64,000 nucleotides of DNA from CAIYUC01 sp963682005. Lineage in GTDB: Bacteria; Bacteroidota; Bacteroidia; Bacteroidales; FEN-979. Under the pieces are notes generated by a model that made no database searches, was not told the origin of the DNA, and saw only the letters and a program-made list of their open reading frames with translations. The translations under genes were made by a program, and so were the position numbers. How positions within the stretch are numbered: position 1 is the stretch's first letter; every line of letters starts with the position of its first letter. The stretch is taken from positions 496,001 to 560,000 of the forward strand of contig OY820914.1 in NCBI GenBank assembly GCA_963682005.1, given 5' to 3'. Positions 53,649 through 61,702 of the stretch are shown piece by piece.

Positions 53649-53976
53649 GATGGAGGATGGATAATAGATATTTTAGATTTTAGATTTTAGATTTTAGATT
53701 TTAGATTTTAGATTTTAGATTTTAGACTTTAGATTTTAGATTTGTCAGATTGAGGATGGATGTTAGGAGTTTCAAGCCTGAAGCCTGAAGCCTGAAGCCT
53801 GAAGCCTGAAGCCTGAAGCCCGAAGCCCGAGGCCCGCTGTGCGAATCACCAAGCCCAAAAACCGAGAATGAACTATGAGTTGATTTCTTCGTGGCCCTTC
53901 GTGCCTTCTTCGTGTTTCTTCGTGAAAGAATTTTTTTCTATTTCACGAAGATCCACGAAGGGATAAAGAAGTTGCA
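53649..53976. repeat. Right ~330-bp direct repeat flanking the toxin-antitoxin genes
   Basis: Same order as 52563-52853: GATGGAGGATGGATAATAG, ATTTTAG heptamer array (53669-53742), then a CCTGAAG heptamer array (53776-53834) missing in the left copy, GAGAATGAACTATGAGTTGA and a TTCGTG-unit hairpin (53886-53963). Confidence 0.8.
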
Positions 53977-53997
53977 CGAAGGAAAATGGAAAATCAT

Positions 53998-55062
53998 CTA
54001 CAAGTCAGCGAAGCTTTTCTCAATATAATTCTCAATCAGCCTTGGTACCGGATACTTTCGAACATCTTTAATAGAAACCTTCTGAAATGGCAATTGATGT
54101 TCCTTTTCAATCCTGGCATGATAAAACCTTGCATGGATCACCTGGTGCGAAAGAACATGCCTGTATTCCTCCGATGTTTCAAGAATCTCAAATCCGGCAG
54201 TTCCGAAAATTTTCTTCCACTCATCCGATTCGGTCAATTTCTTTTGGGAAAGAGCCTTTGACGTCTCGATCACCGGAAAGTCATAGAGGTTCCTCCAGAT
54301 ATCATTTTCTTCCCGCTTGTTCAGATAAACCGATTTCTGACCTTTTACGTCTTCATCAAGAATGACCAGGTAATGAAAATACCGGGTTCGCTGAACCTGC
54401 GCAACTCCCTTGAGAGGCAGCTTTTCAACCATGTCGTGATTGTAAGCAAAGCAGCTGTTCAAGAAAGGGCAGATGCCGCAATCAGGCTTCCCCGGCCGGC
54501 ATTGGATCGCCCCGAATTCCATCATGGCCTGGTTGAATGTTCCCGGATCTTTCCGGTCCAGGTGTTTCAAAGCCTGTCCATAAATCTCCTTTTTCGTTGT
54601 CGATGAATCCACTGGTGTGATTATTCCGAAATATCTTGAAACAAACCGGATCACATTCCCGTCCACAACGGGGGTCGGCAGGCCATACGCGAGTGAGGCG
54701 ATGGCGCTCGCTGTGTATGTCCCGACTCCTTTCAACTTCAGGATCGATTCAAAGGTATCCGGGAAATTCCCCTTGTGATGCTGAAGGATCTCCCTTGCAG
54801 CAGAATGCATATTCCTCGCCCTTGAATAATACCCCAGTCCCTGCCAGAGTTTCAGCACCTCCTCTTCGTCCGCTGCCGCCAGCGACTTTATATTGGGAAA
54901 CCGGAGAATGAACCGGTTAAAATAATCCAGCCCCTGGTCAATGCGCGTCTGTTGCAGGATGATCTCGGAAACCCATATGGTATAGGGATCCTTTGAATGA
55001 CGCCACGGCAAATCGCGTTTATGGGTTTCATACCACGATACCAGGGTTGTTGAAAACTTCAT
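53998..55062 (-). CDS. mutY: A/G-specific adenine glycosylase
   Basis: 354 residues. It starts STTLVSWYETHKRDLPWR, with IILQQTRI, the helix-hairpin-helix LKGVGTYTASAIASLAYG, catalytic Asp region VVDGNVIRF, and the 4Fe-4S cysteines in CRPGKPDCGICPFLNSC. A C-terminal NUDIX-like domain (~230-354) reads 8-oxoG. MutY removes A mispaired with 8-oxoG. Single-copy, convergent with the repeat-flanked toxin-antitoxin pair. Confidence 0.95.
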   Translation of the reverse strand: MKFSTTLVSWYETHKRDLPWRHSKDPYTIWVSEIILQQTRIDQGLDYFNRFILRFPNIKSLAAADEEEVLKLWQGLGYYSRARNMHSAAREILQHHKGNFPDTFESILKLKGVGTYTASAIASLAYGLPTPVVDGNVIRFVSRYFGIITPVDSSTTKKEIYGQALKHLDRKDPGTFNQAMMEFGAIQCRPGKPDCGICPFLNSCFAYNHDMVEKLPLKGVAQVQRTRYFHYLVILDEDVKGQKSVYLNKREENDIWRNLYDFPVIETSKALSQKKLTESDEWKKIFGTAGFEILETSEEYRHVLSHQVIHARFYHARIEKEHQLPFQKVSIKDVRKYPVPRLIENYIEKSFADL

Positions 55063-55111
55063 AATTTGTATATTTCAGCAAGACAGACGAATAAAAATAT
55101 TAATTATTTTC

Positions 55112-55138
55112 TTGTTCATTAAAAAAATTATATATTTG
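55112..55138 (+). promoter_or_regulatory. HU gene promoter (TTG...TATATTTG)
   Basis: TATATTTG at 55131-55138 and TTG at 55112-55114 (16-nt spacing, shorter than the usual 19-21). Followed by a leader of about 60 nt before the ATG at 55205. Confidence 0.5.
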
Positions 55139-55204
55139 CACCCCCGATTTGCTTGGAAAATACATTCAGTATTAATCATATAACTCTAAAAATTAACAAT
55201 TAAC

Positions 55205-55495
55205 ATGACAAAAGCAGAAATTGTAGCAGAAATTGCTAATAAAACCGGAATTGAAAAAGTTGCAGTCCAGGCAACCGTTGAAGCTTTCATGGAAACTTTA
55301 AAAAATTCAATGGTGAATGGTCAAAACGTCTACCTCAGAGGCTTCGGAAGCTTTATCATCAAGAAAAGGGCTGAAAAAACAGGAAGGAACATTTCAAAGA
55401 ACACCACAATCATCATCCCTGCCCACAACATTCCTTCATTCAAGCCAGCAAAAACCTTCGTCAATAAGGTAAAATCAAACACCAAAGTGAAGTAA
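55205..55495 (+). CDS. HU/IHF-family DNA-binding protein
   Basis: 96 residues. The helical dimerisation body (MTKAEIVAEIANKTGIEKV) is followed by the beta arms: VYLRGFGSFIIKKRAEKTGR and IPAHNIPSFKPAKTFVNKV. It bends DNA and organises the nucleoid. HU or IHF paralog is not resolved. A small basic gene follows 20 nt later in the same direction. Confidence 0.93.
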   Translation: MTKAEIVAEIANKTGIEKVAVQATVEAFMETLKNSMVNGQNVYLRGFGSFIIKKRAEKTGRNISKNTTIIIPAHNIPSFKPAKTFVNKVKSNTKVK

Positions 55496-55514
55496 ATTTC
55501 TAAGCCAATAAATT

Positions 55515-55604
55515 ATGCCAAGCGGAAAGAAAAGAAAAAGACACAAGATGGCTACCCACAAACGGAAAAAACGTTTGCGTAAGAATAGACATAAGAAGAA
55601 GTAA
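55515..55604 (+). CDS. 29-residue Lys/Arg-rich protein (bTHX/AURKAIP1-COX24 type)
   Basis: The frame from the ATG at 55515 reads MPSGKKRKRHKMATHKRKKR then LRKNRHKKK and stop; 17 of 29 residues are Lys or Arg. Very small proteins of this sort in Bacteroidota are related to the ribosomal protein Thx and mitochondrial COX24/AURKAIP1 motif and are predicted ribosomal. It lies 20 nt after the HU gene, and a terminator-like hairpin follows 9 nt later. Confidence 0.75.
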   Translation: MPSGKKRKRHKMATHKRKKRLRKNRHKKK

Positions 55605-55612
55605 AGTATCGT

Positions 55613-55660
55613 CATGCATTGCACGGGTATGCTCCGTTCCGGGACCTGTGCAATGCACTT
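55613..55660 (+). terminator. Hairpin terminator after HU and the small basic gene
   Basis: TGCATTGCACGGGT pairs with ACCTGTGCAATGCA (one mismatch), with an AT-rich tail TTTATATTTT. Confidence 0.65.
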
Positions 55661-55755
55661 TATATTTTCTCCCTCTGATTTAGCCTGCTACAATTCCTTA
55701 GTTAATAAATCATTGATGTTTCATCAATGGTTTTGGATTTTAAATAAAGTGAAGA

Positions 55756-57306
55756 GTGAATAAGGAATTAATTATCAATTCGACCTCATCGGAGGCCGAA
55801 ATTGCACTTCTTGAGGACAAGCTTCTCGTAGAATTAAATAAAGAAAAATCCAACAACGAATTCGCTGTTGGTGACATTTATCTCGGCAAAGTAAAAAAGA
55901 TCATGCCTGGTCTTAACGCTGCGTTTGTTGACGTGGGTTATGGCAAGGATGCATTTTTGCATTACCTCGACCTGGGTCCGCAGGTTCAGTCCCTGATGAA
56001 ATTCATCAAGTTTGCACAGTCTGTAACATCCGGACAATTCTCCATCGCTGATTTCAAGATGGAAGAAGACATCCAGAAGACCGGCAAGATCTCCCAGGTG
56101 CTGAAACCGAACCAGCAGATCCTCGTTCAGATCGCCAAAGAACCAATCTCTACAAAGGGACCAAGGGTTTCTTCGGAACTCTCATTTGCAGGAAGATATA
56201 TTGTCATGATCCCGTTTTCCGACAAGATCTCGGTATCACAGAAAATCAAAAGCCCTGAAGAGCGTAACCGGCTGAAACGCCTGATCGCCAGCATTAAGCC
56301 AAAGAATTGCGGGATCATCATCCGGACTGTTGCCGAAAACAAGCTGGTGGCCGACCTCGATGCGGATCTGCGTTCCCTGTACAAAAAATGGGAAACCATT
56401 TCTCAGAAGCTGAACACGGCCAAGGCGCCTCAGCGCATCATCAATGAAATGGACCGATCCTCGGCAATCATCCGCGATATGCTGAATGAAGATTTCAACA
56501 GCATCGTTGTGAATGATCCGGTCATGCATGAGGATATCAAGACCTACATCCAAAAGATCGCTCCCGACAAGATCAACATACTCAAGCTCTATTCGGGAAA
56601 GCTTCCGGTTTATGAGCACTATGGCATCGACAAGCAGATCAAGAGCTCCTTCGGCAAGATCGTTACCATTAAGAGCGGCACCTACCTGATCATTGAGCAC
56701 ACCGAAGCCCTGCATGTCATCGACATCAACAGCGGTCACCGGCTGAACTCGGAACAGAGCCAGGAAATGAATGCGCTTGATGTGAACCTCGAAGCGGCAG
56801 CGGAAGTGGCGAGGCAGCTCAGACTCCGCGATATGGGCGGGATCATCGTGATCGACTTCATCGATATGAACCTTGGCCAGAACAGGCGCAAGTTATATGA
56901 GAAGCTGAAAGATGAGATGAAACGGGACCGTGCGAAGCACTCGATCCTGCCTCCAAGCAAATTCGGCCTTGTCCAGATCACGCGCCAGCGCGTACGCCCG
57001 GAAATGAATGTCCAGATCCTGGAGAAATGCCCGACTTGTGACGGAACCGGGGAGATCAGGCCCAGTGTCCTGCTGATCGATGATATCGACAACAACATCA
57101 GCTACCTGACCCACGAGCAGAATGAACCATACCTGACACTTTTTGTTCATCCGTATGTTCATGCATACCTGACGAAAGGAATATTCTCGATCAGGTGGAA
57201 ATGGTACCGCAAATACAAGCGCTGGATCAGGATCAGACCTCAATCTTCCTATCATTTCCTCGAGCATCATTTCTTTAATAAGAACGGGGATGAGATTAAA
57301 ATGTAG
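55756..57306 (+). CDS. rng: Ribonuclease E/G family endoribonuclease
   Basis: 516 residues from a GTG start at 55756; the start MNKELIINSTSSEAEIALLE matches the family beginning and no ATG is nearer. It has an S1-type region (~35-130), the RNase-H-like core, the catalytic aspartates in LHVIDINSGHR and GGIIVIDFID, and a Zn-link CPTCDGTGEI. It is the short RNase G type without a degradosome scaffold, and it processes 5'-phosphorylated RNAs such as rRNA precursors. A palindromic repeat starts right after its stop codon. Confidence 0.94.
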   Translation: MNKELIINSTSSEAEIALLEDKLLVELNKEKSNNEFAVGDIYLGKVKKIMPGLNAAFVDVGYGKDAFLHYLDLGPQVQSLMKFIKFAQSVTSGQFSIADFKMEEDIQKTGKISQVLKPNQQILVQIAKEPISTKGPRVSSELSFAGRYIVMIPFSDKISVSQKIKSPEERNRLKRLIASIKPKNCGIIIRTVAENKLVADLDADLRSLYKKWETISQKLNTAKAPQRIINEMDRSSAIIRDMLNEDFNSIVVNDPVMHEDIKTYIQKIAPDKINILKLYSGKLPVYEHYGIDKQIKSSFGKIVTIKSGTYLIIEHTEALHVIDINSGHRLNSEQSQEMNALDVNLEAAAEVARQLRLRDMGGIIVIDFIDMNLGQNRRKLYEKLKDEMKRDRAKHSILPPSKFGLVQITRQRVRPEMNVQILEKCPTCDGTGEIRPSVLLIDDIDNNISYLTHEQNEPYLTLFVHPYVHAYLTKGIFSIRWKWYRKYKRWIRIRPQSSYHFLEHHFFNKNGDEIKM

Positions 57307-57353
57307 CCCCACCCCCTGACCCCCTCCCCAGTTGGGGAGGCGAATGGGGAGGG
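57307..57353. repeat. C/G-rich palindromic repeat after rng
   Basis: CCCCACCCCCTGACCCCCTC opens it; CCTCCCCAGTTGGGGAGG is a perfect palindrome bar the loop (57323-57340), followed by GGGGAGGGG. It begins at the base after the rng stop codon. Confidence 0.75.
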
Positions 57354-57379
57354 GTAATTCGTAATTCGTAATTAAAAGC

Positions 57380-58375
57380 ATGGATATTGTCGTAAGCGGG
57401 ATTCGTCCCACTGGAAAACTTCATCTTGGCAACTATTTCGGCGCCATAAAGAATTTCGTAAGGATGCAGCATGAAAATGAATGTTACTTTTTCATTGCTG
57501 ACTATCACTCATTAACGACCCATCCGACCCCGGAAGACCTTCATGGCAGTGTTAAACATGTAATGATCGAATTCCTCGCCTGCGGTCTTGACCCTGAAAA
57601 AGCCACCATTTACATTCAGAGCGATCTGCCCGAAACGGCTGAAATGTACCTGCTGCTGAACATGAACGCATACATCGGCGAGCTGGAGAGATGCACGTCC
57701 TTCAAGGAAAAGATACGTACGCAACCAGACAATGTAAACGCGGGGCTGCTGACCTACCCTACCCTGATGGCGGCGGATATAATCATCCACAAGGCCCATA
57801 AAGTGCCGGTCGGCAAAGACCAGGAACAGCACCTCGAAATGACACGCACCTTCGCAAACCGGTTCAACAGGCTGTATAAGGTCGATTTCTTCCCGGAACC
57901 GGTCGCCTATAATTTCGGGGAGAACCTTGTAAAGATACCGCCACTGGACGGCGGACTGAAGATGTCGAAATCAGATAATGAGAATTCAGCCATCTTCCTT
58001 TCTGATCCTGCCGATGTGATCCGGAAAAAGGTCATGCGTGCCGTCACCGACCAGGGCCCGACGGAGATGAACCAGCCGAAGCCACAGGCCATCGAGAACA
58101 TCTTTGCCCTGATGAAGATCATGTCGGAACCTTCCACCTATGATCATTTCAATGATCTGTACAATACCTGCCAGATCCGCTACGGCGACATGAAAAAACA
58201 GCTTGCCGAAGACGTGGTAAAATATACCGAACCTTTCCGTGAAAAGATCACCCAGCTTTATGCTGATGAAGATTACCTGAAAAAAGTCGTCAGGATGGGT
58301 GCCGAAAAAGCCCATGCCTCCGCTTCCAAAACGATTAAAGAAGTGAGGGAGATCATAGGATTTAAAAGCTTTTAG
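57380..58375 (+). CDS. trpS: Tryptophanyl-tRNA synthetase
   Basis: 331 residues. Class I features: SGIRPTGKLHLGNYFGAI (HIGH-like HLGN) and LKMSKSDNENSAIFLSD (KMSKS). The Trp-specific segments HKVPVGKDQEQHLEMTR and the C-terminal helical region are present. The start ATG is 73 nt after the rng stop. Its last codons (AAA AGC TTT TAG) are already part of the downstream heptamer array. Confidence 0.95.
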   Translation: MDIVVSGIRPTGKLHLGNYFGAIKNFVRMQHENECYFFIADYHSLTTHPTPEDLHGSVKHVMIEFLACGLDPEKATIYIQSDLPETAEMYLLLNMNAYIGELERCTSFKEKIRTQPDNVNAGLLTYPTLMAADIIIHKAHKVPVGKDQEQHLEMTRTFANRFNRLYKVDFFPEPVAYNFGENLVKIPPLDGGLKMSKSDNENSAIFLSDPADVIRKKVMRAVTDQGPTEMNQPKPQAIENIFALMKIMSEPSTYDHFNDLYNTCQIRYGDMKKQLAEDVVKYTEPFREKITQLYADEDYLKKVVRMGAEKAHASASKTIKEVREIIGFKSF

Positions 58376-58470
58376 CTTTTAGCTATTGGCTATTGGCTCG
58401 AAATATTATTCTATAAATGTTAAAATTACTCAATAAAGCCAAAAGCTAAAAGCCAACAGCCAACAGCCAA
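58366..58470. repeat. Heptamer-armed hairpin filling the trpS-hflX gap
   Basis: Left arm units AGCTTTT, AGCTATT, GGCTATT (58366-58398), AT-rich centre, right arm units AGCCAAA, AGCTAAA, AGCCAAC x3 (58436-58470). It includes the trpS stop codon and ends 3 nt before the hflX ATG. Confidence 0.85.
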
Positions 58471-58473
58471 CCC

Positions 58474-59661
58474 ATGCCAGCTACTTCCCAGCCAAAAGAG
58501 ACCGCCGTCCTGGTCAGTGTTGCCACGCAGAACAACGGGATGGAACGGGTCAATGAATACCTCGATGAACTTGCGTTCCTTGTGGATACGGCAGGGGGAC
58601 TTCCGTTGAAGCGTTTCGTGCAGAAGCTTGAATACCCCGATCCCCGCACGTATGTGGGCAAAGGGAGATTGGAGGAGATCCGTGACTACATCCAGGGGAA
58701 CGATATTGACATGGCGGTTTTTGATGATGAGCTTTCACCAAGCCAGATCAGGAACATTGAAAGTGAGCTTCACTGTAAGATCATCGACAGGAATAACCTG
58801 ATCCTCGATATTTTTGCCAAACGGGCCCAGACCTCTCATGCCCGCACACAGGTGGAGCTAGCCCAGTGCGAATACCTCCTCCCCCGTCTTACACGCATGT
58901 GGACCCATCTTGAAAAGCAGCGGGGCGGGATCGGGATGAGAGGTCCCGGTGAACAGGAAATTGAAACGGACCGCCGGATATTACGATACCGGATATCACT
59001 GCTGAAGAAAAAACTTGCCGAAATCGACAAACAGATGGCCACCCAACGGAAGCACCGGAAGAAAATGGTCCGTGTGGCCCTTGTCGGCTATACGAATGTC
59101 GGCAAGTCAACCATCATGAACCTTCTCAGCAAATCAGATGTATTTGCCGAAAATAAGTTATTTGCAACCCTTGATACCACAGTCAGGAAGGTGGTGTTCA
59201 ATGAACTTCCGTTCCTGCTTTCAGATACCGTTGGGTTTATCCGGAAACTTCCGCATACCCTTGTTGAATCCTTCAAATCCACCCTGGATGAAGTACGTGA
59301 AGCAGATCTGCTGATCCACATCGTTGATATTTCACATCCGGATTTCGAAGAACAGATCAATGTAGTAAAGCAGACGCTCACCGATATCCATGCTTCCGAC
59401 AAACCCACGATCATCGTATTCAACAAGATCGATCTTTATTCACACATCGAGAAAGAAACTGATGACCTAACTCCGTCAGGGAAGGAAAACCTGACCCTCG
59501 AGGACCTGAAGAAAACCTGGATGGCGAAGGTCAATGTGCCGGCGCTTTTTATTTCAGCCACTGCAAAAACGAATGTGGATGAGCTCCGGGAGCTCATCTT
59601 TTCCGAAGTGAAGAAGATCCGCAGCTTGCGCTACCCCTCGCTTGACCCGCTGGCAGGATAA
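58474..59661 (+). CDS. hflX: GTPase HflX
   Basis: 395 residues. The N-terminal HflX domain has PRTYVGKGRLEEIRDYI and a following coiled segment (RGGIGMRGPGEQEIETDRR). The G domain has G1 GYTNVGKST, G3 DTVGFIRKLPH and G4 NKID. HflX rescues or splits stalled ribosomes under stress and binds the 50S subunit. Length is typical. Its start is 3 nt after the hairpin element, so ribosome access depends on that repeat. Confidence 0.95.
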   Translation: MPATSQPKETAVLVSVATQNNGMERVNEYLDELAFLVDTAGGLPLKRFVQKLEYPDPRTYVGKGRLEEIRDYIQGNDIDMAVFDDELSPSQIRNIESELHCKIIDRNNLILDIFAKRAQTSHARTQVELAQCEYLLPRLTRMWTHLEKQRGGIGMRGPGEQEIETDRRILRYRISLLKKKLAEIDKQMATQRKHRKKMVRVALVGYTNVGKSTIMNLLSKSDVFAENKLFATLDTTVRKVVFNELPFLLSDTVGFIRKLPHTLVESFKSTLDEVREADLLIHIVDISHPDFEEQINVVKQTLTDIHASDKPTIIVFNKIDLYSHIEKETDDLTPSGKENLTLEDLKKTWMAKVNVPALFISATAKTNVDELRELIFSEVKKIRSLRYPSLDPLAG

Positions 59662-59708
59662 AGTTCCCCCGGAACTTACATTCCGGAAGCAGGTGCATTT
59701 GGACCGGA

Positions 59709-61166
59709 TCAGTTGTCTTTCAGGCAACGGAGGGCAAAGCTGTTTGCCTTGAGGTCGTTGCTTATGTAACAGTACCCATTGAAGAAAGTCAGGCCCCAGC
59801 CGTCGGCAGGATCTTTTTGGGTATTACTCCAGTAATAGCCAATTGATCCACGTGCGCTCAGGGAACCATCACTGCTAAAAAGGTATCCGGAAGCATGCAT
59901 TTTTAAAAGAGAGTTCCATGGTACGTACCAGTTTGTCCACCCTCCGCTTGCATCCACATTGGTCCATTCACCAGAGGTTGGAATACGCCAGCCATTACTA
60001 AACTCAAGAGTACATGGGTCATTTTCAGCAGTCCAATCCGAACTTTCATTAATGTTGTTTATCCAGGCAGTACTTGGTGTCCGGGTCGTGCCATCGTGTT
60101 TAAATCCCCGTTGCCTGTTGAACTGCCAGTACCAACCTGCAGAAGCTTCAGTGGCATCGCTTACAGCGATTGCCTGGTGGTCGGCACCAAGGTTACTGGT
60201 AATCCAGCATTTTGATGCCTCTCCCGGTACATTGGTAACTGTGCCGTATGTAACTGTTTTCGTAACCGGGGCGACAGTACCTGCCACATGGTTAATTGTG
60301 AATGAGGAACCACAAGGAATTGCTGTGGTAAAACTTAACTCATTCCCATATGCAGTCCCCACACTGTTGGTGGCATATGCCCGGATATAATATACTGCAT
60401 TCTCTGTAAGGCCTGTCAAATTACTAATAAACAAGCCTGTTCCCGTACCATCTGTTGTCTTGAAGTCAGCTATTGTTGGATTTGGGCTTGTATTCCAGCA
60501 CACACCCCGGGCAGTCACCACAGTATCACCATCGTTGGTAATGTTACCTCCGGAAATGGCAGAATTGCCTGTAATGGAAGAAACAGGAGTAGTTGTAAGT
60601 GTAGCATAATTTAAGTCGCTACTCCATGTTGGTACAGATGAGGGAGATAACCGTAAAAATTGACCGGGAGAACCCACTGGTATCTCTGCCCATTGTGTAC
60701 CGTTCCAATAGAGCATATCCCCCGGATTCTGCCCGGGAGGAAGTGCATTGCCCGAAGTTGAAGCATATTTCGCATAGGGCACAGATAAGAATTGCGATGT
60801 CCCCATCAATGACCAGGATGATCCTCCGGCGGGATCCATTTCGGTTTGGAGATAATAGGATCCATCTCCCCAGATGATAGTCGAAAAATTACCTGAAACG
60901 ATAGTACCTCCCCCGATCGCTAAAGTCGCTAACCCGAATTCGTTGGTGGTCATCAAATGGGTTTCACAGTATACACTTGTTCCTGAGGGAGCTCCCTGGA
61001 TGATGCTCAGCCTGAAACTGACCACCTGGTTGCGCAGGAGATTTCCGCCTGCATCCCTTGCAATGGCCTGGTAGTTAATGGCCCCGGGTACCTGGCCATA
61101 CAATGTCGAATGAATCAATAGAAAACCAACTATCAATCCTGGGAATAGCCGTAAGAATGGTTTCAT
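59709..61166 (-). CDS. Secreted protein with fibronectin-like and FISUMP domains
   Basis: 485 residues. A signal peptide (residues ~1-24, FLRLFPGLIVGFLLIHSTLYG) precedes a Bacteroidota N-domain starting VPGAINYQAIARDAGGNLL with VPYAKYA. A fibronectin-type-III-like domain follows (~195-290, TARGVCWNTSPNPT to GNELSFTT). The C-terminal FISUMP-like domain (~310-485) has KCWITSNLGADHQA, GWRIPTSGEWTN, YYWSNTQK and SFALRCLKDN. The FISUMP family is defined in Fibrobacter; its activity is unknown. Probably surface-exposed or secreted. The gene is alone, without a T9SS sorting domain. Confidence 0.85.
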   Translation of the reverse strand: MKPFLRLFPGLIVGFLLIHSTLYGQVPGAINYQAIARDAGGNLLRNQVVSFRLSIIQGAPSGTSVYCETHLMTTNEFGLATLAIGGGTIVSGNFSTIIWGDGSYYLQTEMDPAGGSSWSLMGTSQFLSVPYAKYASTSGNALPPGQNPGDMLYWNGTQWAEIPVGSPGQFLRLSPSSVPTWSSDLNYATLTTTPVSSITGNSAISGGNITNDGDTVVTARGVCWNTSPNPTIADFKTTDGTGTGLFISNLTGLTENAVYYIRAYATNSVGTAYGNELSFTTAIPCGSSFTINHVAGTVAPVTKTVTYGTVTNVPGEASKCWITSNLGADHQAIAVSDATEASAGWYWQFNRQRGFKHDGTTRTPSTAWINNINESSDWTAENDPCTLEFSNGWRIPTSGEWTNVDASGGWTNWYVPWNSLLKMHASGYLFSSDGSLSARGSIGYYWSNTQKDPADGWGLTFFNGYCYISNDLKANSFALRCLKDN

Positions 61167-61404
61167 AGCATTTGTATTAAAAGGTTTGAAAAAATTGCAG
61201 ATCGTTATCTTGATGCCAATTTTTTACATACAAAATGCAGGGTTAGAAATCCAAGAAAGGAAATAATGGAAGAGAAGGTAAATATAAGGAATTATCGCCG
61301 GAAATATAATTTTAATTAAAATTATTATGATTTTTTTTGGGTGTATCTGCTTTTTGGCCGTCCATTCTTAAGTTGGTACCCAGAGATACAAGTGACTTTC
61401 GTTT
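61167..61404. other. Gap with no recognised feature
   Basis: AT-rich sequence upstream of the FISUMP gene. No promoter box, hairpin or gene was recognised in it. Confidence 0.5.
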
Positions 61405-61512
61405 TCATCCTAAAAGTATCTTTTCAATCACGGGGATGTACGCCAGACCAAGCCCAATGATGTAGTACAGCAAAAGAGGGTATACTAAAAGCCCATTATA
61501 CCAAGAGTCACA
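61405..61512 (-). pseudogene. Possible orphan 3' end of a membrane-protein gene
   Basis: The minus strand is open for about 35 codons ending WYNGLLVYPLLLYYIIGLGL then AYIPVIEKILLG and stop: a hydrophobic C-terminal helix. The frame enters an octamer hairpin arm (61506-61572) and cannot be followed further. It could be chance; no family was recognised. Confidence 0.35.
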
Positions 61513-61572
61513 GAAACACAGAAAAGTTTTCAATTTAAATAAGTCATCTGTGTCTCAGCGTCTTTGTGGTGG
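61506..61572. repeat. Octamer-armed hairpin (CACAGAAA type)
   Basis: Left arm AGTCACAGAAACACAGAAAA; right arm CATCTGTGTCTCAGCGTCTT then TGTGGTGG, around an AT-rich centre. Confidence 0.7.
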
Positions 61573-61661
61573 TGAAGAAAATGGCCATTTTGACATCCTC
61601 TGGAAAACAACCTCATCCAGTGATCGTCGGACTCATGAGAGGTGATATAGGGTTATTTTAA

Positions 61662-61669
61662 TAACTTTG
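61662..61669 (+). promoter_or_regulatory. lnt -7 promoter box (TAACTTTG)
   Basis: 33 nt before the chosen lnt ATG at 61703; no -33 TTG seen. Confidence 0.45.
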
Positions 61670-61702
61670 TGGCCAGACTGCTTCAGCACAATCTTCTCCC
61701 CG

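Noticed and set aside
52584..53742. ATTTTAG arrays as a CRISPR
   Set aside because: Units are contiguous 7-mers with no spacers and no cas genes.
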